Below are positions 1-6,842 of a DNA stretch of 32,881 nucleotides, piece after piece (the stretch's first letter is position 1; every line of letters starts with the position of its first letter). The translations under genes and the position numbers were made by a program. Under the pieces are notes generated by a model that saw only the letters and a program-made list of their open reading frames with translations, did no database searches and was not told the DNA's origin. This stretch comes from Anaerolineaceae bacterium (GTDB taxonomy: Bacteria; Chloroflexota; Anaerolineae; Anaerolineales; Anaerolineaceae), in the NCBI GenBank assembly GCA_016927865.1, contig JAFGLU010000120.1, positions 1-32,881 on the forward strand, written 5' to 3'.

Positions 1-677
1 CCCAGGCGCACCACCAACCCGCCCAAAATGGCCGGGTCCACGCGGAAACTGACCGTGGCGGCCCCGCCCAGCTTGGAAAGCACGTCCTTCTTGACGGTTT
101 CCTGCTCGGCATCCGTCAGCGGCAGCGCGCTGGTCACCTCGGCCGATTGGCCCGCGCTCACCGCGGCGCCTTCCAGCACGACTACCTTGCCGCCCTTGAC
201 GCCCGCGAAGAACTCATCCAGCAGCACGCGCTGGCGTTTGTCGTCCAGGTTTTCGCCGATCAGCTTCTGGGCCGCGGCGATGGAGATTCCCACCACCTGC
301 CCGCGCAGCTCGGCCAGCATGCGGTTGCGCTCGCCTTCCAGCTCGGCCAGGGCGCCACTGCGGGCTTTTCCGGCCTCGGCTTCGGCCTGAGCGTGGATAT
401 CTTTCGCCACTTCATCGGCACGTTTGGTCGCATCCGCCACGATCTCGGCGGCCTTGGCCTGCGCCTCCGCCACCACTTCGGCGGCTTCCTTCTCGGCGTT
501 GGCCCGCGCCTCGGCGGCAATGCGCGCATCTTCCAGGCCCTGCGCCACAGTCAGGCGGCGTTTTTCCAGCATGCCCAGCAAGGGTTTGTACACCCAGGCA
601 CGCAATACCATCAAAATTATGAAGAAGTTGAGGGTAAAGACGAGCAAATACCCGAGGTTAATTCCTAGTGCTTCCAA
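1..677 (-). CDS. atpF: F0F1 ATP synthase subunit b fused to a delta-like C-terminal domain (partial)
   Basis: This is the peripheral stalk subunit that links the membrane a subunit to the catalytic head. The 225 residues visible start with one membrane helix (about residues 8-27). A long Ala/Glu/Lys-rich coiled coil follows (about 35-130), then the usual end of a b subunit (QKLIGENLDDKRQRVLLDEF near 137-156). The chain does not stop there. Residues 180-225 (VTSALPLTDAEQE, VDPAILGGLVVRL) look like the C-terminal domain of the delta subunit (OSCP), without the delta N-terminal helical bundle. The start is a TTG at 677, chosen because GGAGGG lies five bases upstream; the nearby ATG at 682 reads into a stop after five codons. 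It follows atpE by 27 bp. The 3' end lies beyond the left edge, so the full domain layout is unknown. Confidence 0.9.
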   Translation of the reverse strand, partial: MEALGINLGYLLVFTLNFFIILMVLRAWVYKPLLGMLEKRRLTVAQGLEDARIAAEARANAEKEAAEVVAEAQAKAAEIVADATKRADEVAKDIHAQAEAEAGKARSGALAELEGERNRMLAELRGQVVGISIAAAQKLIGENLDDKRQRVLLDEFFAGVKGGKVVVLEGAAVSAGQSAEVTSALPLTDAEQETVKKDVLSKLGGAATVSFRVDPAILGGLVVRL

Positions 678-704
678 AGCATCCCTCCTTTATTGCTCGC
701 TGAA

Positions 705-941
705 TTACACAACAAACATCATCATAAACGCGATGACCAAACAGTAGATCGCGATCGCTTCCGAGAAGGCGATGCCCAGGATCATGTTGGTCAACAGGTT
801 GCCGTACGCATCGGGATTGCGGGCCATGCCGCCCAGCGCGCCCTGCACGCTCAAACCAATCCCAACACCCGCACCAGCCGCGCCGATCATGGCCAGGCCC
901 GCAGCGATAAATTTCGCAGCTTCAACGATGTCACCAGTCAT
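705..941 (-). CDS. atpE: F0F1 ATP synthase subunit c
   Basis: This 78-residue protein forms the rotating c-ring in the membrane. Two hydrophobic helices are visible. The first carries the glycine-repeat packing motif GAGVGIG (residues 23-29). The polar loop is ARNP (40-43). The second helix holds the ion-carrying Glu61 in IAFSEAIAIY. The residues after Glu61 are Ala-Ile, not the Ser/Thr pair typical of sodium-binding rings, and no glutamine sits at the helix-1 sodium ligand position, so proton coupling is likely (inference). The ATG at 941 is preceded by GGAGGAG. It lies between atpB and atpF in the standard a-c-b order. Confidence 0.97.
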   Translation of the reverse strand: MTGDIVEAAKFIAAGLAMIGAAGAGVGIGLSVQGALGGMARNPDAYGNLLTNMILGIAFSEAIAIYCLVIAFMMMFVV

Positions 942-984
942 GGGTTACTCCTCCTCAAAGAGATTTGTGTCCAATTTTCAAAGA

Positions 985-1983
985 TTACGCAGCATGGGCT
1001 TCTTCGGCGTGTTCCTCGCCGCCGTGGCCCTTGGTGGCTTGCGCCATAAAGACCATCGTCAGCATACCGAACACAAACGCCTGGATCAGCCCAATGAAGA
1101 ACTCAAACATCAAGATAAACGACGGGAAGAAAACGTTTACTACCGCAAACGATGAAATCAAGAACAACAGCACCGCACCCGCGAACATATTGCCGAACAA
1201 CCGGAAGGCAAACGAGAGCACCTTGGCGAACTCTGAGATCAATTCCAGAACACCTACCAGGAAGTCCATGACCCCGAAAAAGGGCTTTTTGAACAGATTG
1301 GTGACGTTGAAGAACTTGAGCAAATAGGCCGGGCCCTGGGCTTTGAAACCAACCACCTGAATGGCCACCACGGCGATCAACGCCAGCGCCAAAGTGAAGT
1401 TCAAGTCGGTTGGAATACCGCGGAAATATGGAATGATGCCGTAATCCCCTTTCTCATTCAAGAGGGTGACGGGGCCGCCCGCCCACAGTTCCCGGATCGC
1501 GTGCCCTTCCCCATGCGTCTCGTGCAACACGCCAAACGTCTCGCCAATCGGGATCAGCTTGGCCAGGTTGCCCACCAGCACCAGGATAACGATAGTGGCG
1601 AACCAGGGGAAGATGGTCTTGGTGTATTTACCCGCCGTAGTCTCGGTCAGGTTGTACAGCGCTTCTACGGCCAATTCCATCGCCGCGCCGATGCCCTTGG
1701 GAGACAGCGCATTGTCACGGACCGCGTTGCGCACACCCAATGCCAGCAGTACAATCAAGATATCCACCAAAACCAGCATAATCAGCGTGTTGGTCAGGTA
1801 GAAATCACCCAGCACCGGCAGGCTGAACAGCGGGTCGTGAGAAACATTTTCGGGGGCCACCTGAATATGTGGGAGAACAGGCGCGATCAGCACAACCGAA
1901 ACGATATTCAGGATGATAAACAACAGCACCCACCAGCGGTGCTTAATGCCGAGCGGACCATTTCCCTTAAAAAGGTTTGCCAA
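985..1983 (-). CDS. atpB: F0F1 ATP synthase subunit a
   Basis: This is the membrane stator subunit that provides the proton half-channels next to the c-ring. The 332 residues include several membrane helices. The signature SFAFRLFGNMFAG places the essential arginine at Arg261. The partner glutamine lies in GLIQAFVF (Gln301), matching the E. coli Arg210/Gln252 pair. It is longer than the roughly 270-residue E. coli protein, mainly through an extended loop around residues 148-192. The tail is His/Glu-rich (GHGGEEHAEEAHAA). The start is a TTG at 1983, supported by AGGAGG upstream. The start lies 17 bp inside the preceding AtpZ-like gene, which suggests translational coupling. Confidence 0.96.
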   Translation of the reverse strand: MANLFKGNGPLGIKHRWWVLLFIILNIVSVVLIAPVLPHIQVAPENVSHDPLFSLPVLGDFYLTNTLIMLVLVDILIVLLALGVRNAVRDNALSPKGIGAAMELAVEALYNLTETTAGKYTKTIFPWFATIVILVLVGNLAKLIPIGETFGVLHETHGEGHAIRELWAGGPVTLLNEKGDYGIIPYFRGIPTDLNFTLALALIAVVAIQVVGFKAQGPAYLLKFFNVTNLFKKPFFGVMDFLVGVLELISEFAKVLSFAFRLFGNMFAGAVLLFLISSFAVVNVFFPSFILMFEFFIGLIQAFVFGMLTMVFMAQATKGHGGEEHAEEAHAA

Positions 1984-2269
1984 TTCCGGCCTCCTCTTTG
2001 CGTTGTTCTTCTACATTTGCCTTAATCTTTGCTGCCGCCGAGCGGGCGATCACGAACATCAAAACCAATGAAACCGGGATGCTTGCGAACACCAGCACCA
2101 GCGTGATCACCGGCTTCGTTTGGAAACGAGCATCCAACCACAACCCGCCAAACAGCGCCACCAGAATGATCACCAGGGTCAGGCAGCCAACCTGCACCAC
2201 CACCCCTGCCAGGGTTAAATTTAACCAATACTTACTGTTCTTGGGTTGTGGATTCAGGTTCCCGCTCAT
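1967..2269 (-). CDS. AtpZ/AtpI family ATP synthase accessory protein
   Basis: This is a 100-residue protein with two membrane helices (about residues 20-42 and 54-75), a short polar turn (LDARFQTKP) and a charged C-terminal tail. Position and layout match the small AtpI/AtpZ proteins that open many atp operons and assist c-ring assembly or ion supply. The assignment rests on context and topology because the family is poorly conserved. The ATG at 2269 has no clear Shine-Dalgarno sequence. A strong promoter ends only eight bases before it, so the message may be nearly leaderless. Its 3' end overlaps atpB by 17 bp. Confidence 0.8.
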   Translation of the reverse strand: MSGNLNPQPKNSKYWLNLTLAGVVVQVGCLTLVIILVALFGGLWLDARFQTKPVITLVLVFASIPVSLVLMFVIARSAAAKIKANVEEQRKEEAGIGKPF

Positions 2270-2277
2270 CGTCCAAA

Positions 2278-2307
2278 ATTATACTATATCTGGAGTTAAT
2301 CCGTCAA
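2278..2307 (-). promoter_or_regulatory. atp operon promoter
   Basis: On the minus strand, TTGACG (2302-2307) and a perfect TATAAT (2278-2283) are separated by 18 bp. It lies just after the nuo terminator and just before the first atp gene. The expected start of transcription is near 2271, within a couple of bases of the ATG at 2269. Confidence 0.75.
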
Positions 2308-2327
2308 ATAAAGTAAGGAATGTGTAC

Positions 2328-2366
2328 AAAAAAGACCCTAAGGGTTTCGGAAAACCCTTAGGGTCT
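2328..2366 (-). terminator. Rho-independent terminator of the nuo operon
   Basis: A perfect 15-bp inverted repeat (2333-2347 with 2352-2366) has a four-base loop and is followed on the minus strand by a run of T (2332-2328). It begins 14 bp after the nuoN stop codon. The arms share the pattern AGACCC...GGGTTT and AAACCC...GGGTCT with a second terminator at 12459-12494. Confidence 0.9.
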
Positions 2367-2379
2367 ATACTAAAAAGCA

Positions 2380-3822
2380 CTAAAACAAGCTTCCTGCCGC
2401 CGCGGTGGCCCAGCCGTACCACGGCGCAAAGGCCACCCCCAGGAAGATCATCCCCGCCACGCACGCCAGCAGCGCCGTGCGCCAGGCGGGCGTCATCGGC
2501 AGCGGCTGCTCGTCTGTTCCTGGCCGGTACATGATCTTCATGACCGTCAGGTAGTAGTACAGGCCGATCACTGAGGTGATGACACCTACAAAGGCCAGCC
2601 AGAACTGCCCGGCCTGCACTGCCGCGCCGAACACCAGCAACTTGCCGAAGAAGCCGCTCAGCGGCGGCACGCCGCCCAGCGAGAGCAGTGCCAGCAGCAT
2701 GGCCAGCGCCACGGCCGGATTGCGCTTGCCCAGCCCGGCGTAAGCATCCAGGTCGTCCGAGCCTACCTGCCGCCCCACCAGCCAGACAATGCCAAAGGCA
2801 GCCAGGTTGGTCACCAGGTAGGAAGCCAGATAATACACCACTCCGGTCACGCCTAATTCGTTGCCCGCCGCCACCCCCACTAAGATGTACCCGGCCTGGG
2901 CGATGGAGGAATAGGCCAGCAAGCGCTTGATGTTGCGCTGCACCAGGGCCAGCACGTTCCCAAGGATCATGCTGACGGTCGCAAGCACCGCAATCACCAC
3001 CGTCCAGAAGGGCAGCGAATCGGGGAAAACCGCCAGCAGCACCCGCGCCAGCACGGCGAACCCCGCCGCCTTGGAGGCCGTGGACAGGAAACCCGCCACG
3101 GGCGTGGGCGCGCCTTCATACACATCCGGCGCCCAGAAGTGCAGCGGGGCCGCCGACACCTTGAAGCCAAACCCCACCAGCACCAGCAGCGCCAGCCCGC
3201 CCATCAGCACCGGCGGCGCCGACCCGGCCTTGAGCGCATCCGCCAGTTCATACAGGCTCGTCGTCCCGCTGAAACCCCACAGCAGGCTGAAGCCGTACAG
3301 CATGACCGCCGAGGTCATGGCCCCAAACAGCAGGTATTTGATCCCCGCCTCGACCGACTTTTGATCCGTCACCTTGAACCCCGCCAGGATGTACAGGGGG
3401 ATCGAGGTCGTCTCAATGGCCAGGTAAAGCATGATCAAATTGGCCGAACTGGCCATCAAGCTCATGCCCAGGGTCGAGATGATCAGCAGCAGGTAATATT
3501 CACCCAGGTGCTTGCCCGATTTCTCCGTCCCCACCAGGGCGGTCAGCGCGGCGCCCACCATAAAGATCAGCCGGAAGGTGAAGGTCAGCCAATCCTGGCG
3601 CAGCATTCCGCCAAACAGCAGAACCGGCTCGCTGGCGGGGCGCGAGAAGGCCACCCCCAATCCAGCCGCCACTAACAACCCTATGGCCGTAATCCAGCCC
3701 AGAGCTGAGTTCTCACGGTCGCGGTAGACCAGGTCTAACACCAACACCAGCACCGCCAGCAGGATCAGCATTATTTCCGGCAGTACTGCCGGGATCATCG
3801 AGAGTTCGAAGGCTCCGGTCAC
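2380..3822 (-). CDS. nuoN: NADH-quinone oxidoreductase subunit N
   Basis: This is one of the antiporter-like proton-pumping subunits of the complex I membrane arm. The 480-residue, multi-helix protein keeps the expected charged residues: Glu137 in YLAIETTSIPLY (TM5), Lys221 in FGFKVSAAPLHFWAPDVYEGAPTP (TM7), Lys251 in STASKAAGF (TM8) and the lysine in LSGFFGKLLVF (TM12). The start is a GTG at 3822, directly after the stop of the preceding nuoM-like gene, with GGGAGG eight bases upstream. An internal ATG at codon 9 is a weaker alternative. It is the last gene of the operon, followed by a terminator. Confidence 0.95.
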   Translation of the reverse strand: MTGAFELSMIPAVLPEIMLILLAVLVLVLDLVYRDRENSALGWITAIGLLVAAGLGVAFSRPASEPVLLFGGMLRQDWLTFTFRLIFMVGAALTALVGTEKSGKHLGEYYLLLIISTLGMSLMASSANLIMLYLAIETTSIPLYILAGFKVTDQKSVEAGIKYLLFGAMTSAVMLYGFSLLWGFSGTTSLYELADALKAGSAPPVLMGGLALLVLVGFGFKVSAAPLHFWAPDVYEGAPTPVAGFLSTASKAAGFAVLARVLLAVFPDSLPFWTVVIAVLATVSMILGNVLALVQRNIKRLLAYSSIAQAGYILVGVAAGNELGVTGVVYYLASYLVTNLAAFGIVWLVGRQVGSDDLDAYAGLGKRNPAVALAMLLALLSLGGVPPLSGFFGKLLVFGAAVQAGQFWLAFVGVITSVIGLYYYLTVMKIMYRPGTDEQPLPMTPAWRTALLACVAGMIFLGVAFAPWYGWATAAAGSLF

Positions 3823-5295
3823 CTATGCACCTCCCACCAGCGCCAGGATTTGGTTCACGCCGGATTCGATCATCGTTGTCATCAAGCTGGGGAACACCCC
3901 AATTACCACCATCAGCAGGACCAGCACCCCCACCACGATCTTATCCATCACCGTGATGTCGGTCACCGACTTCTCAAACGCCTCGGGCAGCTTGCCAAAG
4001 AACACCCGCCGCATGACCAGCAGGATGTAGCCCGCGGTGATGATCACGCCCAGGATGGCGATAATCGCCACCAGTGGCAGCACCCGCCAGGCCCCCATGA
4101 AGATGGGAAATTCGGCCACAAAGCCCGAGAAGCCCGGCATACCCATCGACACCAGACCGGCAACAATAAAGCCGATCGCCGCGATGGGCATCTTCTGGAA
4201 CAGCCCTCCCAACTCGCCGATGTTGCGTGTGTGCGTGCGGTCATAGACCATACCGACCACAGCAAAGAAGAGAGCCGTCATGATGCCGTGGGAGAACATT
4301 TGCATGCCCGCGCCCAGCAGCCCCTCGCGCGAGAGGGTGGCAAAACCGATCAACACCAACCCCATGTGCGACACCGAAGAGAACCCGATGACATACTTGA
4401 AATCGGTCTGGATCAGGGCGATGAACGCCCCATAGACCACGTTGATGGTTCCCAAAATCAGAATTAGCAGCGACCAGTAGCGAGCGCCTTCGGGCAGCAG
4501 CATGATGGCCACGCGCAGCGCGGCAAACGCCCCCACCTTCATTTCCACGCCCGCCAGCAGCATCGAGATAGCCGTCGGAGCCGCCACGTGCCCATCGGGG
4601 GCCCAGGAATGGAAGGGGAAGATGCCGCCCAGCACGGCAAAGCCGCCAAACACCACCAGGAACCAGGTCTGCTGGAAGGCCATCGAGAAGCCCGCATTTT
4701 CCAGCACCAGCATATCGAAGGTCTTCTGCCCGGCGGCAAAGTACATGGCCAGCACGCCCACCAGGGAGATGACTGAGCCGATGAACAGGTACAGGGTCAA
4801 CTTCATCGAGCCGTAATCGCGGGTCTTGGGCGAGCCCCAAATAGCGATCATCAGATATTTGGGGAACACCGCCAGTTCGTAGAAGAAGAACAACATGAAC
4901 AGGTCTAGCGAGCAGAACACGCCTTGCACACTGGCGCCCAGGAACATCATGAACGAGAAGAACTCCCGCGGGCGGTCTTCCACCCGCCAGGAGATCATCA
5001 CACCCGCGGTGATGACCAGCGCGCCCAGCAGCACCAGTGGAACGGACATGCCGTTTACACCCACATAGTACGAAATGCCCAGGGCCGGCAGCCACGGCAT
5101 CCGCTCTACGAACTGGTAGCCGCCCTGCGCCAGGTCATACCCGGCATACACAATGACGGCCAGCACCAGGGAAAGCACGCCCGCCCCCAGGGCAATCCCC
5201 TTGATGGCCAGCTTGCGGTCAGCCGGAAGCGCCAGGATGATCAGCCCGGCGGCCAGGGGGAGGAAGATGATCAGGCTAAGAATAGGAAATCCCAT
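3823..5295 (-). CDS. nuoM: NuoM-like antiporter subunit, divergent paralogue (fourth pump)
   Basis: This is a second complete NuoM-family protein (490 residues, about 14 helices) directly after the canonical nuoM. It keeps the TM5 glutamate (Glu140 in FFFYELAVFPKYLM), the TM8 lysine (Lys253 in AGVEMKVGAF) and the TM12 glutamate (Glu395 in GFVAEFPIF). The TM7 lysine is gone: the family motif FAVKVPVWPFHTW reads FAVLGGIFPFHSW here, placing Leu222 at the lysine position. New charges appear nearby, Lys146 in TM5 and Glu251 in TM8. The ATG at 5295 has AAGGAG upstream, overlapping the nuoM stop. The next gene starts with no gap. It is probably a structural part of an enlarged complex I; whether it pumps is uncertain. 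Confidence 0.9.
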   Translation of the reverse strand: MGFPILSLIIFLPLAAGLIILALPADRKLAIKGIALGAGVLSLVLAVIVYAGYDLAQGGYQFVERMPWLPALGISYYVGVNGMSVPLVLLGALVITAGVMISWRVEDRPREFFSFMMFLGASVQGVFCSLDLFMLFFFYELAVFPKYLMIAIWGSPKTRDYGSMKLTLYLFIGSVISLVGVLAMYFAAGQKTFDMLVLENAGFSMAFQQTWFLVVFGGFAVLGGIFPFHSWAPDGHVAAPTAISMLLAGVEMKVGAFAALRVAIMLLPEGARYWSLLILILGTINVVYGAFIALIQTDFKYVIGFSSVSHMGLVLIGFATLSREGLLGAGMQMFSHGIMTALFFAVVGMVYDRTHTRNIGELGGLFQKMPIAAIGFIVAGLVSMGMPGFSGFVAEFPIFMGAWRVLPLVAIIAILGVIITAGYILLVMRRVFFGKLPEAFEKSVTDITVMDKIVVGVLVLLMVVIGVFPSLMTTMIESGVNQILALVGGA

Positions 5296-5305
5296 CCTGC
5301 GCTCC

Positions 5306-6823
5306 TTAGAACCACATGCTCACGGCGCGGTTAATGATATCGAGGATCCAGGCCGGCCAGACGCCGATCACGACGATCAAGACCATCAGCGGCGCGATGA
5401 CAATAATTTCGCGGGCATTGATCTCGGTCAGGTGACCCTTCCAATGCTCGTTCAGCGGCCCGTGCAGCACCGTCCACAGCCCCTTGAGCGTGTAGGCCCC
5501 GGTGAAGAATAAACCAATCATCGAGAGCGCCGTGGCAACTTGCAACACCGGCCAGGCCCCCCGCACCACCAGGAACTCGGACACGAAGCCGTTCAGGCCG
5601 GGCAGCCCCAGCGAAGCCATCGAGACAAAGATCAAGATCGTGCCGTAGACCGGCAACAGCGCCCACAACCCGCCAAACTTGCTCAAATCGCGAGTGTGCG
5701 CCCGCTCGTAAATTACCCCGACCAGGAAGAACATCCCCGCCGAGTATAGGCCGTGGTTGAACATTTGCAGCACCGAGCCGTTCAGGGCAATGACCGCATC
5801 GGCGGTGCCTGGGGCTGCGGCCATGGCCGCCACGCCCAGCATCACGAAACCCATGTGGTTGATCGACGAATAGGCCACCAAACGCTTGAAGTCGTTTTGC
5901 CCAAAAGCCCCAAAGGCCCCGAAGATGATCGCCAGGGTGGCCAGCCCTGCCAGCCAGCCCGCATATTGCTGCGATTCCGCCGGGTACAGTGGCAGCACCA
6001 ACCGGATGAAGCCGAAGGCGCCCAGCTTCAGCAGCACGCCCGCCAGGATCATCGACCCCGCCGTGGGCGCTTCGGTGTGCGCATCCGGCAGCCAGGTGTG
6101 GAAAGGCCACACCGGCACCTTGACCGCGAAGGCAATCACAAAGGCCCAGAAGGCAATCGATTTGACCGTTGCCAGCGGCAGCCCAAACAGCACGTTCCCC
6201 GAAACCTGGTAAGCCGGCCACAACTCCAGCAGCCTGGGCAGGTCGTAAGTGCCCGTCAGCACGCCGATCATTTGGGTAGCCAGCAGCAGGCCCAACGACC
6301 CACCCATGGTGTACAGGATGAACTTGAGCGAAGCATAGTTGCGCTTTTCGCCGCCCCACTGGCTGATCAGGAAGTACATCGGCACCAGGCCAATCTCCCA
6401 GAAGACGAAGAAGAGCAGCAGGTCCAACGATACGAACACGCCCAACATGCCCGTCTCCAGCACCAGGAACAGGGCCATGAAGGCCTTGACCTTTTCGGTA
6501 ATGCTGAACGAAGCCAAAATCGAAATAACCGTCAGCAAGGTGGTCAGCACCACCATGGTCAAGGCGATGCCATCCACGCCGACGTGGTAGCTGGAGCCAA
6601 TAGCCGGGTACCAGTTGGCCTGTTCGGCGAACTGGAACTTGGCCCCGCCGGGGTCAAACCCGGCCCACAAGCCCAGTGACAGCCCAAAGGGAATCAGACT
6701 GCCGATGAGGGCCGTCCAGCGCAGGGCCTGCTTGTTGCCCGAAGGTATCAGCATCAGCACCAGCGCCACCAGCGTCGGCGAGAAGAGGATCAGGGTAAGC
6801 AGATGATCGGAGATGAAGTTCAT
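5306..6823 (-). CDS. nuoM: NADH-quinone oxidoreductase subunit M
   Basis: This is the canonical NuoM proton-pumping subunit. With the start at 6823 it has 505 residues. All expected key charges are present: Glu143 (FVFWEIGLVPMYFL, TM5), Lys235 (FAVKVPVWPFHTWLPDAHTE, TM7), Lys266 (AGVLLKLGAFG, TM8) and the TM12 glutamate in GLNGFVSEFLVV. The ATG at 6823 was preferred over an in-frame start at 6853. The latter would overlap nuoL, while 6823 has GGGAGGG upstream and begins the family-typical N-terminus. It lies 19 bp after nuoL and 10 bp before the second nuoM-like gene. Confidence 0.96.
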   Translation of the reverse strand: MNFISDHLLTLILFSPTLVALVLMLIPSGNKQALRWTALIGSLIPFGLSLGLWAGFDPGGAKFQFAEQANWYPAIGSSYHVGVDGIALTMVVLTTLLTVISILASFSITEKVKAFMALFLVLETGMLGVFVSLDLLLFFVFWEIGLVPMYFLISQWGGEKRNYASLKFILYTMGGSLGLLLATQMIGVLTGTYDLPRLLELWPAYQVSGNVLFGLPLATVKSIAFWAFVIAFAVKVPVWPFHTWLPDAHTEAPTAGSMILAGVLLKLGAFGFIRLVLPLYPAESQQYAGWLAGLATLAIIFGAFGAFGQNDFKRLVAYSSINHMGFVMLGVAAMAAAPGTADAVIALNGSVLQMFNHGLYSAGMFFLVGVIYERAHTRDLSKFGGLWALLPVYGTILIFVSMASLGLPGLNGFVSEFLVVRGAWPVLQVATALSMIGLFFTGAYTLKGLWTVLHGPLNEHWKGHLTEINAREIIVIAPLMVLIVVIGVWPAWILDIINRAVSMWF

Positions 6824-6842
6824 TCTCTGGCTCCCTCCCCGG

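Noticed and set aside
705..941. Sodium-coupled c-ring
   Set aside because: The glutamate in helix 2 is followed by Ala-Ile, not the Ser/Thr pair, and helix 1 lacks the glutamine ligand. Proton coupling is more likely.
5753..6679. Plus-strand open frame of 308 codons
   Set aside because: It is antisense to nuoM and its His/Gln/Arg-rich composition is typical of a shadow frame.
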